Shown here in pieces: positions 16,500 to 24,597 of a stretch of 64,000 bases of DNA. Source of the stretch: Deltaproteobacteria bacterium. GTDB taxonomy: Bacteria; Desulfobacterota_E; Deferrimicrobia; Deferrimicrobiales; Deferrimicrobiaceae. The stretch spans positions 25,173 through 89,172 of the forward strand of contig JAMDBZ010000018.1 in the NCBI GenBank assembly GCA_023488945.1, in the 5' to 3' direction. Both the position numbers and the translations under genes were made by a program. Each line of letters begins with the position of its first letter. The stretch's first letter is position 1. Below the pieces are notes generated by a model. The model saw only the letters and a list, made by a program, of their open reading frames with translations, had not been told where the DNA came from and did not search any database.

Positions 16500-19400
16500 C
16501 GCGCCTCCTCCGCCGCGGACCGGAACGGGAACCGGGGCAGGATCACGGAAACGACGGTCCCCTCCCCGCGGGCCGACCGGATCGCGATGTCCCCCCCGTG
16601 GAGCTCGACGAGGCGCTTCACGATGGGCATCCCCAGCCCCACCCCCTGCGCCTTGGTCGTATAGAACGGCTGGAAGACCTTTTCCACCTCGCCCGATTCC
16701 ATCCCCGGGCCGTTGTCCTCGACGTCGAGCCGGATCAGGCCGTCCCGTCCCGTGACGCGGACCCTCACCCGCCCGCCGCCCGGCGGCGACGCCTCCACGG
16801 CGTTCTTGACGATGTTGGTCACGACCTGCTTGATCCGGATTCCGTCGACCATCGCCGTGAGGGGAGCGCTCCCCTCCTCGACGAGGACCTCGACCCCGCG
16901 TCCCTTCCAGTCGTCGCGGAAGGCGTCCACGGCGGACCGGACGATCCGCCCGACGTCGTACTCGTCGAGCTGGAGGGCGATGTCCCGGGTGTAGTCCAAG
17001 AGCTCGTTGACGATCACCTCCATCGACCCGACGGCCTCCCGGATCTGCTCGATCTCCTCGAGCGACTCCGCGGCACGCGCCCGGTCCCGGAGGAACCGGA
17101 GGTTCATCTTGATCGACCCGAGCGGGTTGCGGATCTCGTGGGCCACCCCGGCCGCCATCTGCCCGAGGGAGGCGAGCTTCTCGCTCTGGACCATCCGGTG
17201 CTGCATCGCCTTGATCTCGGCCAGGTCCTTGAAGGAGCAGACGAAGCCGATCGGCCTCCCCTTGTCGTCGATGATCTTGGCCGTGGAGAGCAGCGCCGGC
17301 GCGGCCGTCCCGTCCCGGCGGACGATCTCCACCTCCCCGCGCCAGTGGCCCGTCCGGTAGGTGGCCCGCGCGATGATCCGCTGCCGCTCCCGGTACCGTG
17401 TGTCCCGGATGAGGATGCCGAAGTCCCCGCCGATCATTTCCCGCTCGGAGCGGCGGAAGAGCCGGCACGCCCCCTCGTTCACCGTCGTGATCCGCCCGTC
17501 GAAATCGAACGAGATGACCCCGTCGTCGATGCTGCGGACCACGCTCGCCAGGAACCGCTCCCGCGCCAGGATCTCCTCCGCCTTCTGGGTCACTTCCTTC
17601 TGCGTCGTTTCCAGGCTCCTCTCCATGGCCTTGTACGACTCGACGAGGGTTCTCGCGTCCGCCAGCGACAGCGGGAGCATGTCGCGCATCACGTTCCGGG
17701 CCGCGATCGCGCCGATCGTGCCCGTGAGGACCCGCTCGAGCCGCACCGGCAGCTCGAGCTGCCGGACGACGGCCTCCCGCGTTTCGCCGCGCATCTTGCT
17801 CTCGCGGATCTCCTTCACGACCGTGTCGATCTCCTCGGACCGCTCGGTCCCGGCATAGCGGGAGATTACGGTCTCGACGTCCTCCAGGGACATGTAATGC
17901 GCGGCGGGGCCCGGCAGGGACATGACATCCTCCCGACCCGGGACGAATCCGGGGGGTTCGCCCGACGCGGCCCGGCCGGCCGCCTTCGCCTCGTCCCGGG
18001 CCGGAGCCGAGAGAAGGGAGCCGGTGACGAAGCACAGGACGTTCAGGAAGAGGCTCCAGAAGACGGCGTTCCCGATGGAGTCGCCGATCCCGATCCCAAG
18101 GACGTCGGTCGGGCGGAGGACCGCGAGACCGAAGGGCCCCCTTTCGGTGACGCCGGGCGAGAGGATCCCCGCCTTCACCATCGCCGGGAGAATCAGCGTG
18201 TAGAACCACCCGATGAAGCCGGCGACGATCCCTGCCAACGCCCCGCACGCGTTCGCCCGCTTCCAGTAAAGCCCCCCGAAAAGCGCCGGCCCGAACTGGG
18301 CGACCGCGACGAACGAGATGAGCCCGATCTCCATGAGGACCATGTTCCGTGTCATGACCCGGGCGTAAAGGTATCCGAGAGCGATGATCATGAGCATGGA
18401 GATCCGGGCCGTCGCCAGGAGGTAGCGGTATGCGTGGAACCCCTTGCGGGCCTTGAGGATGCCGGGGATGAGGAGGTTGTTGGCCACCATCTTCCCGAGA
18501 GCCACGGAGGATACCATGACCATCGCGGTGGCGGCCGAGAACCCTCCGAGGAAGACCAGCAGGGAGAGCGCCCGCCGCCCGAAGAGCATCGGGATCGCCA
18601 GGATGTACTTGTCTCCCGCCGCGGCCGGGAGGCCGAGAAGGAGGCCCCCGAAGGCGATCGGGATGACGAGCAGGTTGATGAGCAGGAGGTAGAGGGGGAA
18701 CATCCACATGGCGGTGCGGATGTGCTTCTCGTCGCCGTTCTGGACCACGAGGATGTGGAACTGCCGCGGCAGCAGGATCACGTCGATCACCGCGATCACC
18801 GCGAAGGCGAGCCAGCGGGAAACGCCGTTCCCCCGGGGCCCGGCCAGCGTCGCCAGCCGCGACAGGTCCGGGTGGGCCGCCACGCGGGCATAGATGTCCC
18901 CCACCCCGCCGAATGCGCCGTAGCAGACGAACAACCCCGCGGCGACCAGGATGAGGATCTTGACGACCGACTCCACGGCGACGGCGGTCAGCAGGCCGCC
19001 CTGACGCCTGGTGAAATCGAGATAGCGGCCGCCGAAGAACAGGGCAAACGCCCCCATGAAGAACGATACGAGGAGCATCGGCTCCACGTGCGGTCCGCCC
19101 GCCCCCGCCTTCCTCGCGATCAGGTCGAACGAGATCGCCACCGCCTGGAGTTGAAGGGAGATGTAGGGGACGATCCCGAGGAGCAGGAGGAGGGTGGCCA
19201 CGGGCCCGATCCAGCCGTGACTGCCGTACCGGATGCTGAGGAAGTCGGGGACGGAGGTGATGTTCCGGCCGCGGCAGACGCGGACGAGCTTCCTGAGGAA
19301 GGACCACCATCCGAGCGCGAAGACCGAGGGGCCGATGAACAGGCCGAGGAACGCCGGCCCGTTCTGCGCCGCGTTCCCGATGCAGCCGTAGAACGTCCAC

Positions 19401-19567
19401 GAAGTGCAGTACACCCCGGCGGCGAGGACGTAGATGTAGCGGTCCCACCCGCGCGCCCGGAAAAGGTCGAACTTCCGTTCCCCGAGGTAACCGATCCCGA
19501 AGAGGAGGAAGAGGTATCCGACGACGACCAGGAGAACCGCGGACTCCGGGAAGAGCGGGGCGGGCAT
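16496..19567 (-). CDS. Sodium/solute symporter-histidine kinase fusion (CbrA-like sensor)
   Basis: 1023 aa. Residues 1 to about 490 are an SSF (PutP-type) symporter domain with around 13 membrane helices (RGWDRYIYVLAAGVYCTSW, DFLSIRYGSHGWIG). A cytoplasmic segment leads into a PAS domain at about 665-775 (VVRSIDDGVISFDFDG), HisKA with H-box AGVAHEIRNPLGS (His near 809) and HATPase_c: N-box NIVKNAVEAS near 917, G1 DNGPGM and G2 GVGLGMPIVKRL. The same fusion is found in CbrA, which pairs with the NtrC-type CbrB. It probably senses or carries an extracellular solute and phosphorylates the regulator encoded next. Confidence 0.92.
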   Translation of the reverse strand: MPAPLFPESAVLLVVVGYLFLLFGIGYLGERKFDLFRARGWDRYIYVLAAGVYCTSWTFYGCIGNAAQNGPAFLGLFIGPSVFALGWWSFLRKLVRVCRGRNITSVPDFLSIRYGSHGWIGPVATLLLLLGIVPYISLQLQAVAISFDLIARKAGAGGPHVEPMLLVSFFMGAFALFFGGRYLDFTRRQGGLLTAVAVESVVKILILVAAGLFVCYGAFGGVGDIYARVAAHPDLSRLATLAGPRGNGVSRWLAFAVIAVIDVILLPRQFHILVVQNGDEKHIRTAMWMFPLYLLLINLLVIPIAFGGLLLGLPAAAGDKYILAIPMLFGRRALSLLVFLGGFSAATAMVMVSSVALGKMVANNLLIPGILKARKGFHAYRYLLATARISMLMIIALGYLYARVMTRNMVLMEIGLISFVAVAQFGPALFGGLYWKRANACGALAGIVAGFIGWFYTLILPAMVKAGILSPGVTERGPFGLAVLRPTDVLGIGIGDSIGNAVFWSLFLNVLCFVTGSLLSAPARDEAKAAGRAASGEPPGFVPGREDVMSLPGPAAHYMSLEDVETVISRYAGTERSEEIDTVVKEIRESKMRGETREAVVRQLELPVRLERVLTGTIGAIAARNVMRDMLPLSLADARTLVESYKAMERSLETTQKEVTQKAEEILARERFLASVVRSIDDGVISFDFDGRITTVNEGACRLFRRSEREMIGGDFGILIRDTRYRERQRIIARATYRTGHWRGEVEIVRRDGTAAPALLSTAKIIDDKGRPIGFVCSFKDLAEIKAMQHRMVQSEKLASLGQMAAGVAHEIRNPLGSIKMNLRFLRDRARAAESLEEIEQIREAVGSMEVIVNELLDYTRDIALQLDEYDVGRIVRSAVDAFRDDWKGRGVEVLVEEGSAPLTAMVDGIRIKQVVTNIVKNAVEASPPGGGRVRVRVTGRDGLIRLDVEDNGPGMESGEVEKVFQPFYTTKAQGVGLGMPIVKRLVELHGGDIAIRSARGEGTVVSVILPRFPFRSAAEEAR

Positions 19568-19571
19568 CCCT

Positions 19572-19760
19572 TCAGTCCCCCGTCTTCCGCGACACGAGGA
19601 AGAGCGCGGCCACGAGGACCGCCCATCCGGCGAAGATATATGCGATGACCGGGGGAACGCCGAGGAACAGCCCGCCCCCGTCCGCCAGCCCGATGAACGG
19701 CCAGCAGAACGCGAGGGCGAACCCGATCCAGAGCGCCTTGACCGGCCCGTCGTCCCGCAT
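19572..19760 (-). CDS. Small two-helix membrane protein preceding the symporter-kinase
   Basis: 62 aa with two hydrophobic segments (about 8-25 and 33-56) and a short charged C-terminus. ATG 19760 is preceded by ACGGAGGGACG, a good ribosome site, and it ends 4 bp before the symporter-kinase start. Small hydrophobic partners commonly precede SSF transporters (DUF485, DUF4212 and DUF3311 types), and the spacing of Trp-Pro and LFLGVPPVIAY resembles DUF3311, though this is an eye match. It is probably an accessory subunit of the sensor. Confidence 0.7.
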   Translation of the reverse strand: MRDDGPVKALWIGFALAFCWPFIGLADGGGLFLGVPPVIAYIFAGWAVLVAALFLVSRKTGD

Positions 19761-19770
19761 CGTCCCTCCG

Positions 19771-19799
19771 TTGATTCCCGCGGAACCCTATTGTACTAT
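19771..19799 (+). promoter_or_regulatory. Sigma-70-type promoter for the small ORF and DUF4124 gene
   Basis: TTGATT at 19771-19776 and TACTAT at 19794-19799 with an ideal 17-bp spacer. The expected transcription start (about 19806) is only about 4 nt before the ATG at 19810, so the small ORF would be leaderless or nearly so. Confidence 0.6.
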
Positions 19800-19809
19800 C
19801 AGAACTGAG

Positions 19810-19893
19810 ATGGATGCCTCATTCCTCATCCCGCTGGCCCTGCTCGTCGCGGGCTCCATCGCCGTCATCCTGACGGTCTTCATGTACCGATGA
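19810..19893 (+). CDS. 27-residue single-pass membrane peptide
   Basis: ATG 19810 to TGA 19893 encodes a peptide that is almost entirely one membrane helix (SFLIPLALLVAGSIAVILTV) with a short MYR end. Its stop overlaps the next start (ATGA, 19890-19893), typical of translational coupling to the DUF4124 gene. A well-formed promoter lies directly upstream. No ribosome site is visible, in line with near-leaderless initiation. Either it is a true small membrane protein or a coupling leader for DUF4124. Confidence 0.5.
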   Translation: MDASFLIPLALLVAGSIAVILTVFMYR

Positions 19894-20447
19894 CCCCTTC
19901 AGGCGGTTCGCGCGCCCGGCGCCGGCCGGAAAACGGCCTGGCGGCCGCGCTGCTCCTCGCCGCGTTCATGACCCTGTTCCCGGCTTTCGCCGGATGGGCC
20001 GACATTTACCGGTGGGAGGACGAGCGGGGAATCATCCATTTCACGGACGACTTCTCCTCCATCCCTCCCTCTTACCGCGACAAGACGCGTCCCGTCGTGC
20101 GGGAGGCCCCCAGCGAAGGACCATCCGCGGGGGCCCCGGGAAACAGGGTCGCTCCCCCGAGGCCGGCCCGGGTTGAGCCGCAGCCGTCGGAATCCACATT
20201 GGGTGAAAACCGGGAAGAGGAGCGAGAGGCGCTCACTTCGCAGATCGAGCAACTGAAGGCCAAGATCGAGGCGAAAGAGAAACTGATCCGCCGGGTCGAC
20301 GAAAAACGGTCCCTCGCGACAAACCCTTATCGCAACCGCTTCGTCGACCCCGCCGACCTGGATCTTTACAACAAGTACCAGGCGGAGCTTCCGCAGGACC
20401 GGGAACATCTGAAAGATCTCGAATCCCGCCTCGACTCGGTCAAGTAA
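19890..20447 (+). CDS. DUF4124-domain exported protein
   Basis: 185 aa. A signal peptide (basic start, then LAAALLLAAFMTLFPAFAGWA to about residue 37) is followed by the DUF4124 signature IYRWEDERGIIHFTDDFSSIP (split: YRWEDERGIIHFTDD at about 40-54). Then comes a Pro/Ala-rich linker and a coiled coil (about 105-150, REALTSQIEQLKAKIEAKEK). The function of the family is unknown; members are periplasmic or envelope-associated. The last codons overlap the convergent rluA-type gene by 8 bp. Confidence 0.8.
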   Translation: MTPSGGSRARRRPENGLAAALLLAAFMTLFPAFAGWADIYRWEDERGIIHFTDDFSSIPPSYRDKTRPVVREAPSEGPSAGAPGNRVAPPRPARVEPQPSESTLGENREEEREALTSQIEQLKAKIEAKEKLIRRVDEKRSLATNPYRNRFVDPADLDLYNKYQAELPQDREHLKDLESRLDSVK

Positions 20448-21420
20448 TCCGGAATTCGGCGAACGCCGGCGGAGCCGGGGACTCGACCCGGACCCTCTCG
20501 CCCCGACCCGGATGGACGAATTCCACCGCCTCGGCGTGCAGGAGGAGCCGCTCGTGTCCCGGACCCGCCGGAGGCACGGCCGAATAGAGCCGGTCCCCGA
20601 CGATGGGGAAGCCGGCCGCGGCCAGGTGGGCACGGATCTGGTGTCTCTTCCCCCGGCGGATGCGGGCCCGAACGAGGGTCCAGCCTTCGCCCGCCCGCAC
20701 GGGGGTCACCGCCGTCCAGCGGCTCTCGTCCGGATCACGGAGGTCCGTCCGGACTCGCGCCCTCTCCCCACCCTCCGTTTCGAGGGGATACGGCATGACG
20801 AGTTCCCCTTCGAAGCGGCCCGACACCACGCACAGGTAAGTCTTGCGGATCTCTCCGTGGTCCCGCTGCCGGCGGAGTTCCCGGAATGCCTCCTCCGTCA
20901 GGGCCGCGGGAACCGCCCCGCTGGTCGCATAGTCCAGCCGGGTCAGGAGCGACAACCCGGGCCCTTCGGAGAACTCCACGACCGACGGGCAGATCCATCG
21001 CAGGAATCCCGCGAGCGTGCCGGTCTCGCCCGGCCGGTGCGCCTCCGTGTGGACCCCCGCAGGCTTGTCCAGGACGGCGGCCCAGTCATCCCTGTACAGA
21101 ACGGCCGCGCCGGTGACCGCGCCGGGTGCCGGAAGCCAGTCCTCCCGCTCGGCGATTTCCGAGACCGCCACGCGGTCGCCCTCCCGCACCGGGACCCCCT
21201 TGGCGGCCCGCGCGCCGTTGACCGAAACCCGCCCGGCCGCGATCGCGAAACGGACGCTGCGCGCGGGAACGTCCGGGACCCTGTCCCGGAGGAACCGGTC
21301 GAGGCGCGAGCCGTCCTCCCGCGGCGTGACCCGGAACGCGAGGTCCCGTCTCACAGCCGCATCCCGAAGGCGGGCGAGGAATCCTGTCCCTCCCGCTTTT
21401 CCCTTTGACAGGTGTTCCAT
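20440..21420 (-). CDS. RluA-family rRNA/tRNA pseudouridine synthase
   Basis: 326 aa. An N-terminal S4-like RNA-binding domain (about 28-90, RLDRFLRDRVPDVPARSVRFAI) and a catalytic domain with the RluA motif RLDYATSG, whose Asp is the nucleophile, plus the later motif RRGKRHQIRAHLAAAGFPIVGD. It converts uridine to pseudouridine in structured RNA; the target (23S, tRNA) cannot be assigned. ATG 21420 is preferred because conserved sequence begins soon after. Upstream codons overlap an opposing promoter. The tandem heptamer TACTGTA-TACTGTA at 21422-21435 lies just upstream. Confidence 0.88.
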   Translation of the reverse strand: MEHLSKGKAGGTGFLARLRDAAVRRDLAFRVTPREDGSRLDRFLRDRVPDVPARSVRFAIAAGRVSVNGARAAKGVPVREGDRVAVSEIAEREDWLPAPGAVTGAAVLYRDDWAAVLDKPAGVHTEAHRPGETGTLAGFLRWICPSVVEFSEGPGLSLLTRLDYATSGAVPAALTEEAFRELRRQRDHGEIRKTYLCVVSGRFEGELVMPYPLETEGGERARVRTDLRDPDESRWTAVTPVRAGEGWTLVRARIRRGKRHQIRAHLAAAGFPIVGDRLYSAVPPAGPGHERLLLHAEAVEFVHPGRGERVRVESPAPPAFAEFRIT

Positions 21421-21432
21421 ATACTGTATACT
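21405..21432 (+). promoter_or_regulatory. Sigma-70-type promoter facing the stress-protein remnant
   Basis: TTGACA at 21405-21410 and TATACT at 21427-21432 with a 16-bp spacer on the plus strand. It overlaps the 5' end of the minus-strand pseudouridine synthase gene and points to the degenerate UspA sequence. A tandem TACTGTA heptamer (21422-21435) overlaps the -10 and might be an operator. Confidence 0.55.
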
Positions 21433-21482
21433 GTATGCATAATGGGGTTCCATCGACACGACCGGCCGGCACCGCACCATGA

Positions 21483-21659
21483 GGCGGGGAGGACGCGGAC
21501 TTCATCACGATGAGCACCCGCGGTCGCAGCGGTTTCTCCCGGGTGATCACGGGAAACGCGCCGGGGAAGGTCGTCCCGGCGGCGAAGCGTTCCGTCATGC
21601 CCGTTACGCCCGAACGGCAGCCGTGGCCGCCTGCGTCGCCGAGGCGGACACGTTCTTGA
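21483..21659 (+). pseudogene. Universal stress protein (UspA) C-terminal remnant
   Basis: In the frame starting at 21483 the translation includes EDADFITMSTRGRSGFSRV and GNAPGKVVPAAKRSVMPV, which match the C-terminal UspA signature ([38 protein letters not shown]). The ATP-binding G-2X-G-9X-G(S/T) pattern is recognisable in part. A TGA lies in frame at 21480, immediately upstream of the fragment, and the N-terminal two thirds of a Usp is absent. The frame ends at TGA 21657. A promoter upstream and a terminator downstream suggest the shell of a once functional unit. The rest of 21660-21785 shows no gene. Confidence 0.7.
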
Positions 21660-21785
21660 GCGCGCACTGACATGTCGGCCGGCGGGTGATCTCCCGTTCC
21701 GGAGCGCGGCCTTCCACCGGGCACGCACACCAGGCACGCCGCGCCCCCCGGGGTCGTTACCCCCCGCACCGGCGGCGCGCTCGAT

Positions 21786-21821
21786 GCCCGGTCTCCACCC
21801 CCCCCGGAGACCGGGCTTTTT
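21786..21821 (+). terminator. Strong rho-independent terminator
   Basis: GCCCGGTCTCC (21786-21796), a C-rich 9-nt loop and GGAGACCGGGC (21806-21816) form an 11-bp perfect stem followed by TTTTT. It lies downstream of the UspA remnant and upstream of the efflux operon, so it insulates the latter. Confidence 0.85.
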
Positions 21822-21873
21822 CATGTTTATTTAATCGATACCGGCACCTCCGGGAAAGGCGCCCTCGCGGTGT

Positions 21874-21882
21874 TGGTATAAT
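21874..21882 (+). promoter_or_regulatory. Extended -10 promoter (TGG-TATAAT) of the efflux operon
   Basis: A consensus TATAAT at 21877-21882 preceded by TGG (extended -10). No good -35 is visible. The -10 overlaps the first ATG of the tolC-like frame (21881), so transcription starting near 21889 would exclude that ATG. Confidence 0.45.
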
Positions 21883-23431
21883 GCCCGTCATCGTGCTCCG
21901 CAACCGAAGAGCAACCCGGACACTCCGGCGAAGGCCCGGCCCCTTCGCCCTCTTTCTCGCCGCCATCCTGGGGACGGTTTTCATCCCTCCCCTTTTCGCG
22001 TCGGCGGGGGATCTGCCGATCACCCTCGATGACGCGGTCCGGTTGGCCATCGCGAACAACCTCGCCCTGCGCGCGGCCTCGTTCGACCCGGCCGTCGCCG
22101 AGTCCGGCGCCCGCCGCGCCCACGGGATCTACGATGTCCAGTTGACGTCTCTGCTCGATTTCCGCGGGGAAGACGACAAGCCGACGCCGGTCGCTCCCGA
22201 TGCGGAACGGAAGCGGTTCTTCGACGCGAACGTGGCCGCGGAGCGCCTCCTCCCGAGCGGCGCCACCGCGTCGGTCGCCTTCACCAACCTGTTCAGCCGC
22301 GACAACCTCGGAATGCCCACCTCGCATTTCGCGAAGCCGGCCCTTTCCGTTTCGTTGTCGCAACCGCTTCTCCAGGGGTTCGGGCGCGACGTCACCGAGA
22401 AAGGGATCATCACGGCCCGCCTCTCCTCGGACGCGGCCGCATCGGACTGGCGCGCCAAGGCGCAGGCCACCGTCGCCGACGCCCGGGACGGCTTCTTCAC
22501 GCTCCTTGCGGCCCGCAGCAACCTCGAGACCCGGAAGATCTCCCTGGAGACCGCCAGGCGGCTCCACGCCCAGAACGAGGCCCGCGTGCGCGCCGGCCTC
22601 CTGGCGTCGATCGAACTCCTGGACTCGGCGTTTGGAGTGGCCCAGCGCCAGAAGGATCTCCTGGACGCCGAGAAAGCCGTCCGGGATGCCGAAGACGGTC
22701 TGCGCGTCCTGCTCCAGATCCCGGCGGAAGAACACCTCGTCCCCGCCGAGCCGGGAATCCCGTCGGAGGCAGCCCCCGGGGGACAGGAGGCCGTCGCGGC
22801 TGCGCTCGCCCACCGCCCCGAGATCATCTCCGCCCGGCTGGCGCTCCGCACCGCGGAGTTCAACGCGCAAGTCGCCGGCAACGCCGTCCTTCCGTCGCTC
22901 GCCTTGACCGGGAGCGCCGGCGTCTCGGGGCTCGGATCCGACTACGGTCGCGCGCTGGACGACCTGGGGAGCGGGAAATACCCGTCCTGGGCCGCGGGAC
23001 TCTCCTTCTCGTTCCCGATCGGGAACGCCGCGGCGCGCGAAGACCTCGCCGCGAGCCGCCTGAAGGCGCGCCAGGCCCGCGTTTCCCTGAGGAGCCTCGA
23101 GGAGTCGATCGGACTCGAGGTCCGGTCGGCCCTGCGGGACCTCGAGACCCGGAAGAAGCAGATCGACGTCGCCGGGAAGGGTCTCGAACTGGCGGAGGCC
23201 CGCTTCGCATCGTATCTCGAGCGTGCCCGGATCGGGCTGGCCACCACGAAGGACACGCTCCAGGCCGAATCGGACCGCGTCGCGGCACGCAATGCGCTCG
23301 TGACCGCCCGAACCGACCTCCAGGGGGCGCTGACCCGCCTCTGGAAGAGCACGGGGGAGCTCCTCGACCGGCACGGGATCCGGATCGGGAACGAGGAGAT
23401 CCGGGAAATGATCGAGAAGGAGACCCGATGA
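21881..23431 (+). CDS. TolC-family outer-membrane efflux protein
   Basis: 516 aa from ATG 21881. A signal sequence (about residues 20-45, PFALFLAAILGTVFIPPLFASA) and two OEP repeats rich in Ala/Leu heptads, with ITLDDAVRLAIANNLALRAA at the start of the mature part. It forms the outer-membrane channel of the tripartite exporter encoded with it. The start is uncertain: the -10 box overlaps ATG 21881, and GTG 21893 (fifth codon) would be compatible with leaderless translation. The stop overlaps the adaptor start (ATGA, 23428). Confidence 0.88.
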   Translation: MPVIVLRNRRATRTLRRRPGPFALFLAAILGTVFIPPLFASAGDLPITLDDAVRLAIANNLALRAASFDPAVAESGARRAHGIYDVQLTSLLDFRGEDDKPTPVAPDAERKRFFDANVAAERLLPSGATASVAFTNLFSRDNLGMPTSHFAKPALSVSLSQPLLQGFGRDVTEKGIITARLSSDAAASDWRAKAQATVADARDGFFTLLAARSNLETRKISLETARRLHAQNEARVRAGLLASIELLDSAFGVAQRQKDLLDAEKAVRDAEDGLRVLLQIPAEEHLVPAEPGIPSEAAPGGQEAVAAALAHRPEIISARLALRTAEFNAQVAGNAVLPSLALTGSAGVSGLGSDYGRALDDLGSGKYPSWAAGLSFSFPIGNAAAREDLAASRLKARQARVSLRSLEESIGLEVRSALRDLETRKKQIDVAGKGLELAEARFASYLERARIGLATTKDTLQAESDRVAARNALVTARTDLQGALTRLWKSTGELLDRHGIRIGNEEIREMIEKETR

Positions 23432-24597
23432 GACCATGGATCGCCGCCGCTTCGGCGGCCTCTCTCCTCGCCGCGGGAATTCTCGCGGCCGGGGGCTGCA
23501 GCGGGGACAAGGGCCCCCGGTACCGCACGGCGCCCGCCGAAAAGGGACCCATCACGGAAACGGTCACTGCGACGGGGAATCTGAACGCCGTCACGACGGT
23601 CCAGGTGGGAAGCCAGGTCTCCGGGGCCATCCAGGAGATTCTCGTCGACTTCAACTCGCGGGTCCGCAAGGGGCAGGTCATCGCGAAGATCGACCCCCGC
23701 CTGTTCGAGGCCCAAGTGGTCCAGGCGCGCGGCGCGCTCCGGAACGCCGAGGCCGCGTTGAACAAGGCGGCCGTCCAGGAAGCCAATGACTTGCGGACCC
23801 TGAAGCGCAACAAGGAGCTGATCCGGGACGGCTTCGTGGCGCAGGCCGACGTGGACGCGGCGCAGACCGCCTACGACGCGGCGGTCGCGACGCGCAAGAG
23901 CGCCGAGGCGCAGGTCGAACAGGCGCGCGGCGCCCTGTCCGTCGCCGAGACGAATCTCCGCTACACGACGATCCACTCCCCCGTGGACGGGATCGTCGTC
24001 TCGCGCAACGTCGACGCCGGACAGACGGTGGCCGCGAGCTTTCAGACGCCGACCCTCTTCACCATCGCCCAGGACCTCACGAAGATGCAGATCGACACCA
24101 ACGTCGACGAGTCGGACATCGGGAAGACGCGGGTCGGGCAGGTCGTGGATTTCACCGTGGATGCCTATCCCGAGAAAACGTTCACGGGGGTGGTCGTCCA
24201 GGTGCGGAACGCGCCGATCATCACCCAGAACGTCGTGACGTACGACGTCGTCGTCCGCGTCGACAACAGGGATCTCCTTCTCAAGCCCGGAATGACCGCG
24301 AATGTCTCGATCCGGATCCGCGAGGTCCCGGACGCTCTCAAGATCCCCAACGCCGCCCTCCGCTACCGGCCGTCCGGCACGGCCGGGAACGGCGAGACGC
24401 GCGGCGCCCGCGTCTACCTCCTCGGGAAGGACGGGAAGCCATCCCCCGTCCCCGTCACGCTCGGAATCAGCGACGGCTCCTTCACGGAGGTCGTCTCGGG
24501 GAATCTCAGGCCCGGCGATCCCGTCATCGTTTCCGAGATCGCGAAGCGGCCCGGCTCCGGCGGGCCGCCCGGATTCGGGATCGGCGGATTCCGCTGA
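23428..24597 (+). CDS. macA: Periplasmic adaptor (MacA/HlyD-type membrane fusion protein)
   Basis: 389 aa. The N-terminal signal ends in an AAGGC lipobox-like motif (Cys near residue 24), suggesting a lipoprotein anchor. It then has the usual beta-barrel, lipoyl and hairpin order: TGNLNAVTTVQVGSQVSG at about 50, a long coiled hairpin (about 90-165, RNAEAALNKAAVQEANDL) and the second lipoyl half HSPVDGIVVSRNVDAGQTV near 190. It bridges the TolC protein and the inner-membrane ABC complex. Overlaps both neighbours by a few bases. Confidence 0.9.
   Translation: MRPWIAAASAASLLAAGILAAGGCSGDKGPRYRTAPAEKGPITETVTATGNLNAVTTVQVGSQVSGAIQEILVDFNSRVRKGQVIAKIDPRLFEAQVVQARGALRNAEAALNKAAVQEANDLRTLKRNKELIRDGFVAQADVDAAQTAYDAAVATRKSAEAQVEQARGALSVAETNLRYTTIHSPVDGIVVSRNVDAGQTVAASFQTPTLFTIAQDLTKMQIDTNVDESDIGKTRVGQVVDFTVDAYPEKTFTGVVVQVRNAPIITQNVVTYDVVVRVDNRDLLLKPGMTANVSIRIREVPDALKIPNAALRYRPSGTAGNGETRGARVYLLGKDGKPSPVPVTLGISDGSFTEVVSGNLRPGDPVIVSEIAKRPGSGGPPGFGIGGFR

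Noticed and set aside
21422..21442. LexA box near the pseudouridine synthase
   Set aside because: The CTGT and ACAG half-sites are not arranged as CTGT-N8-ACAG; the sequence is a tandem repeat of TACTGTA, not the LexA dyad.
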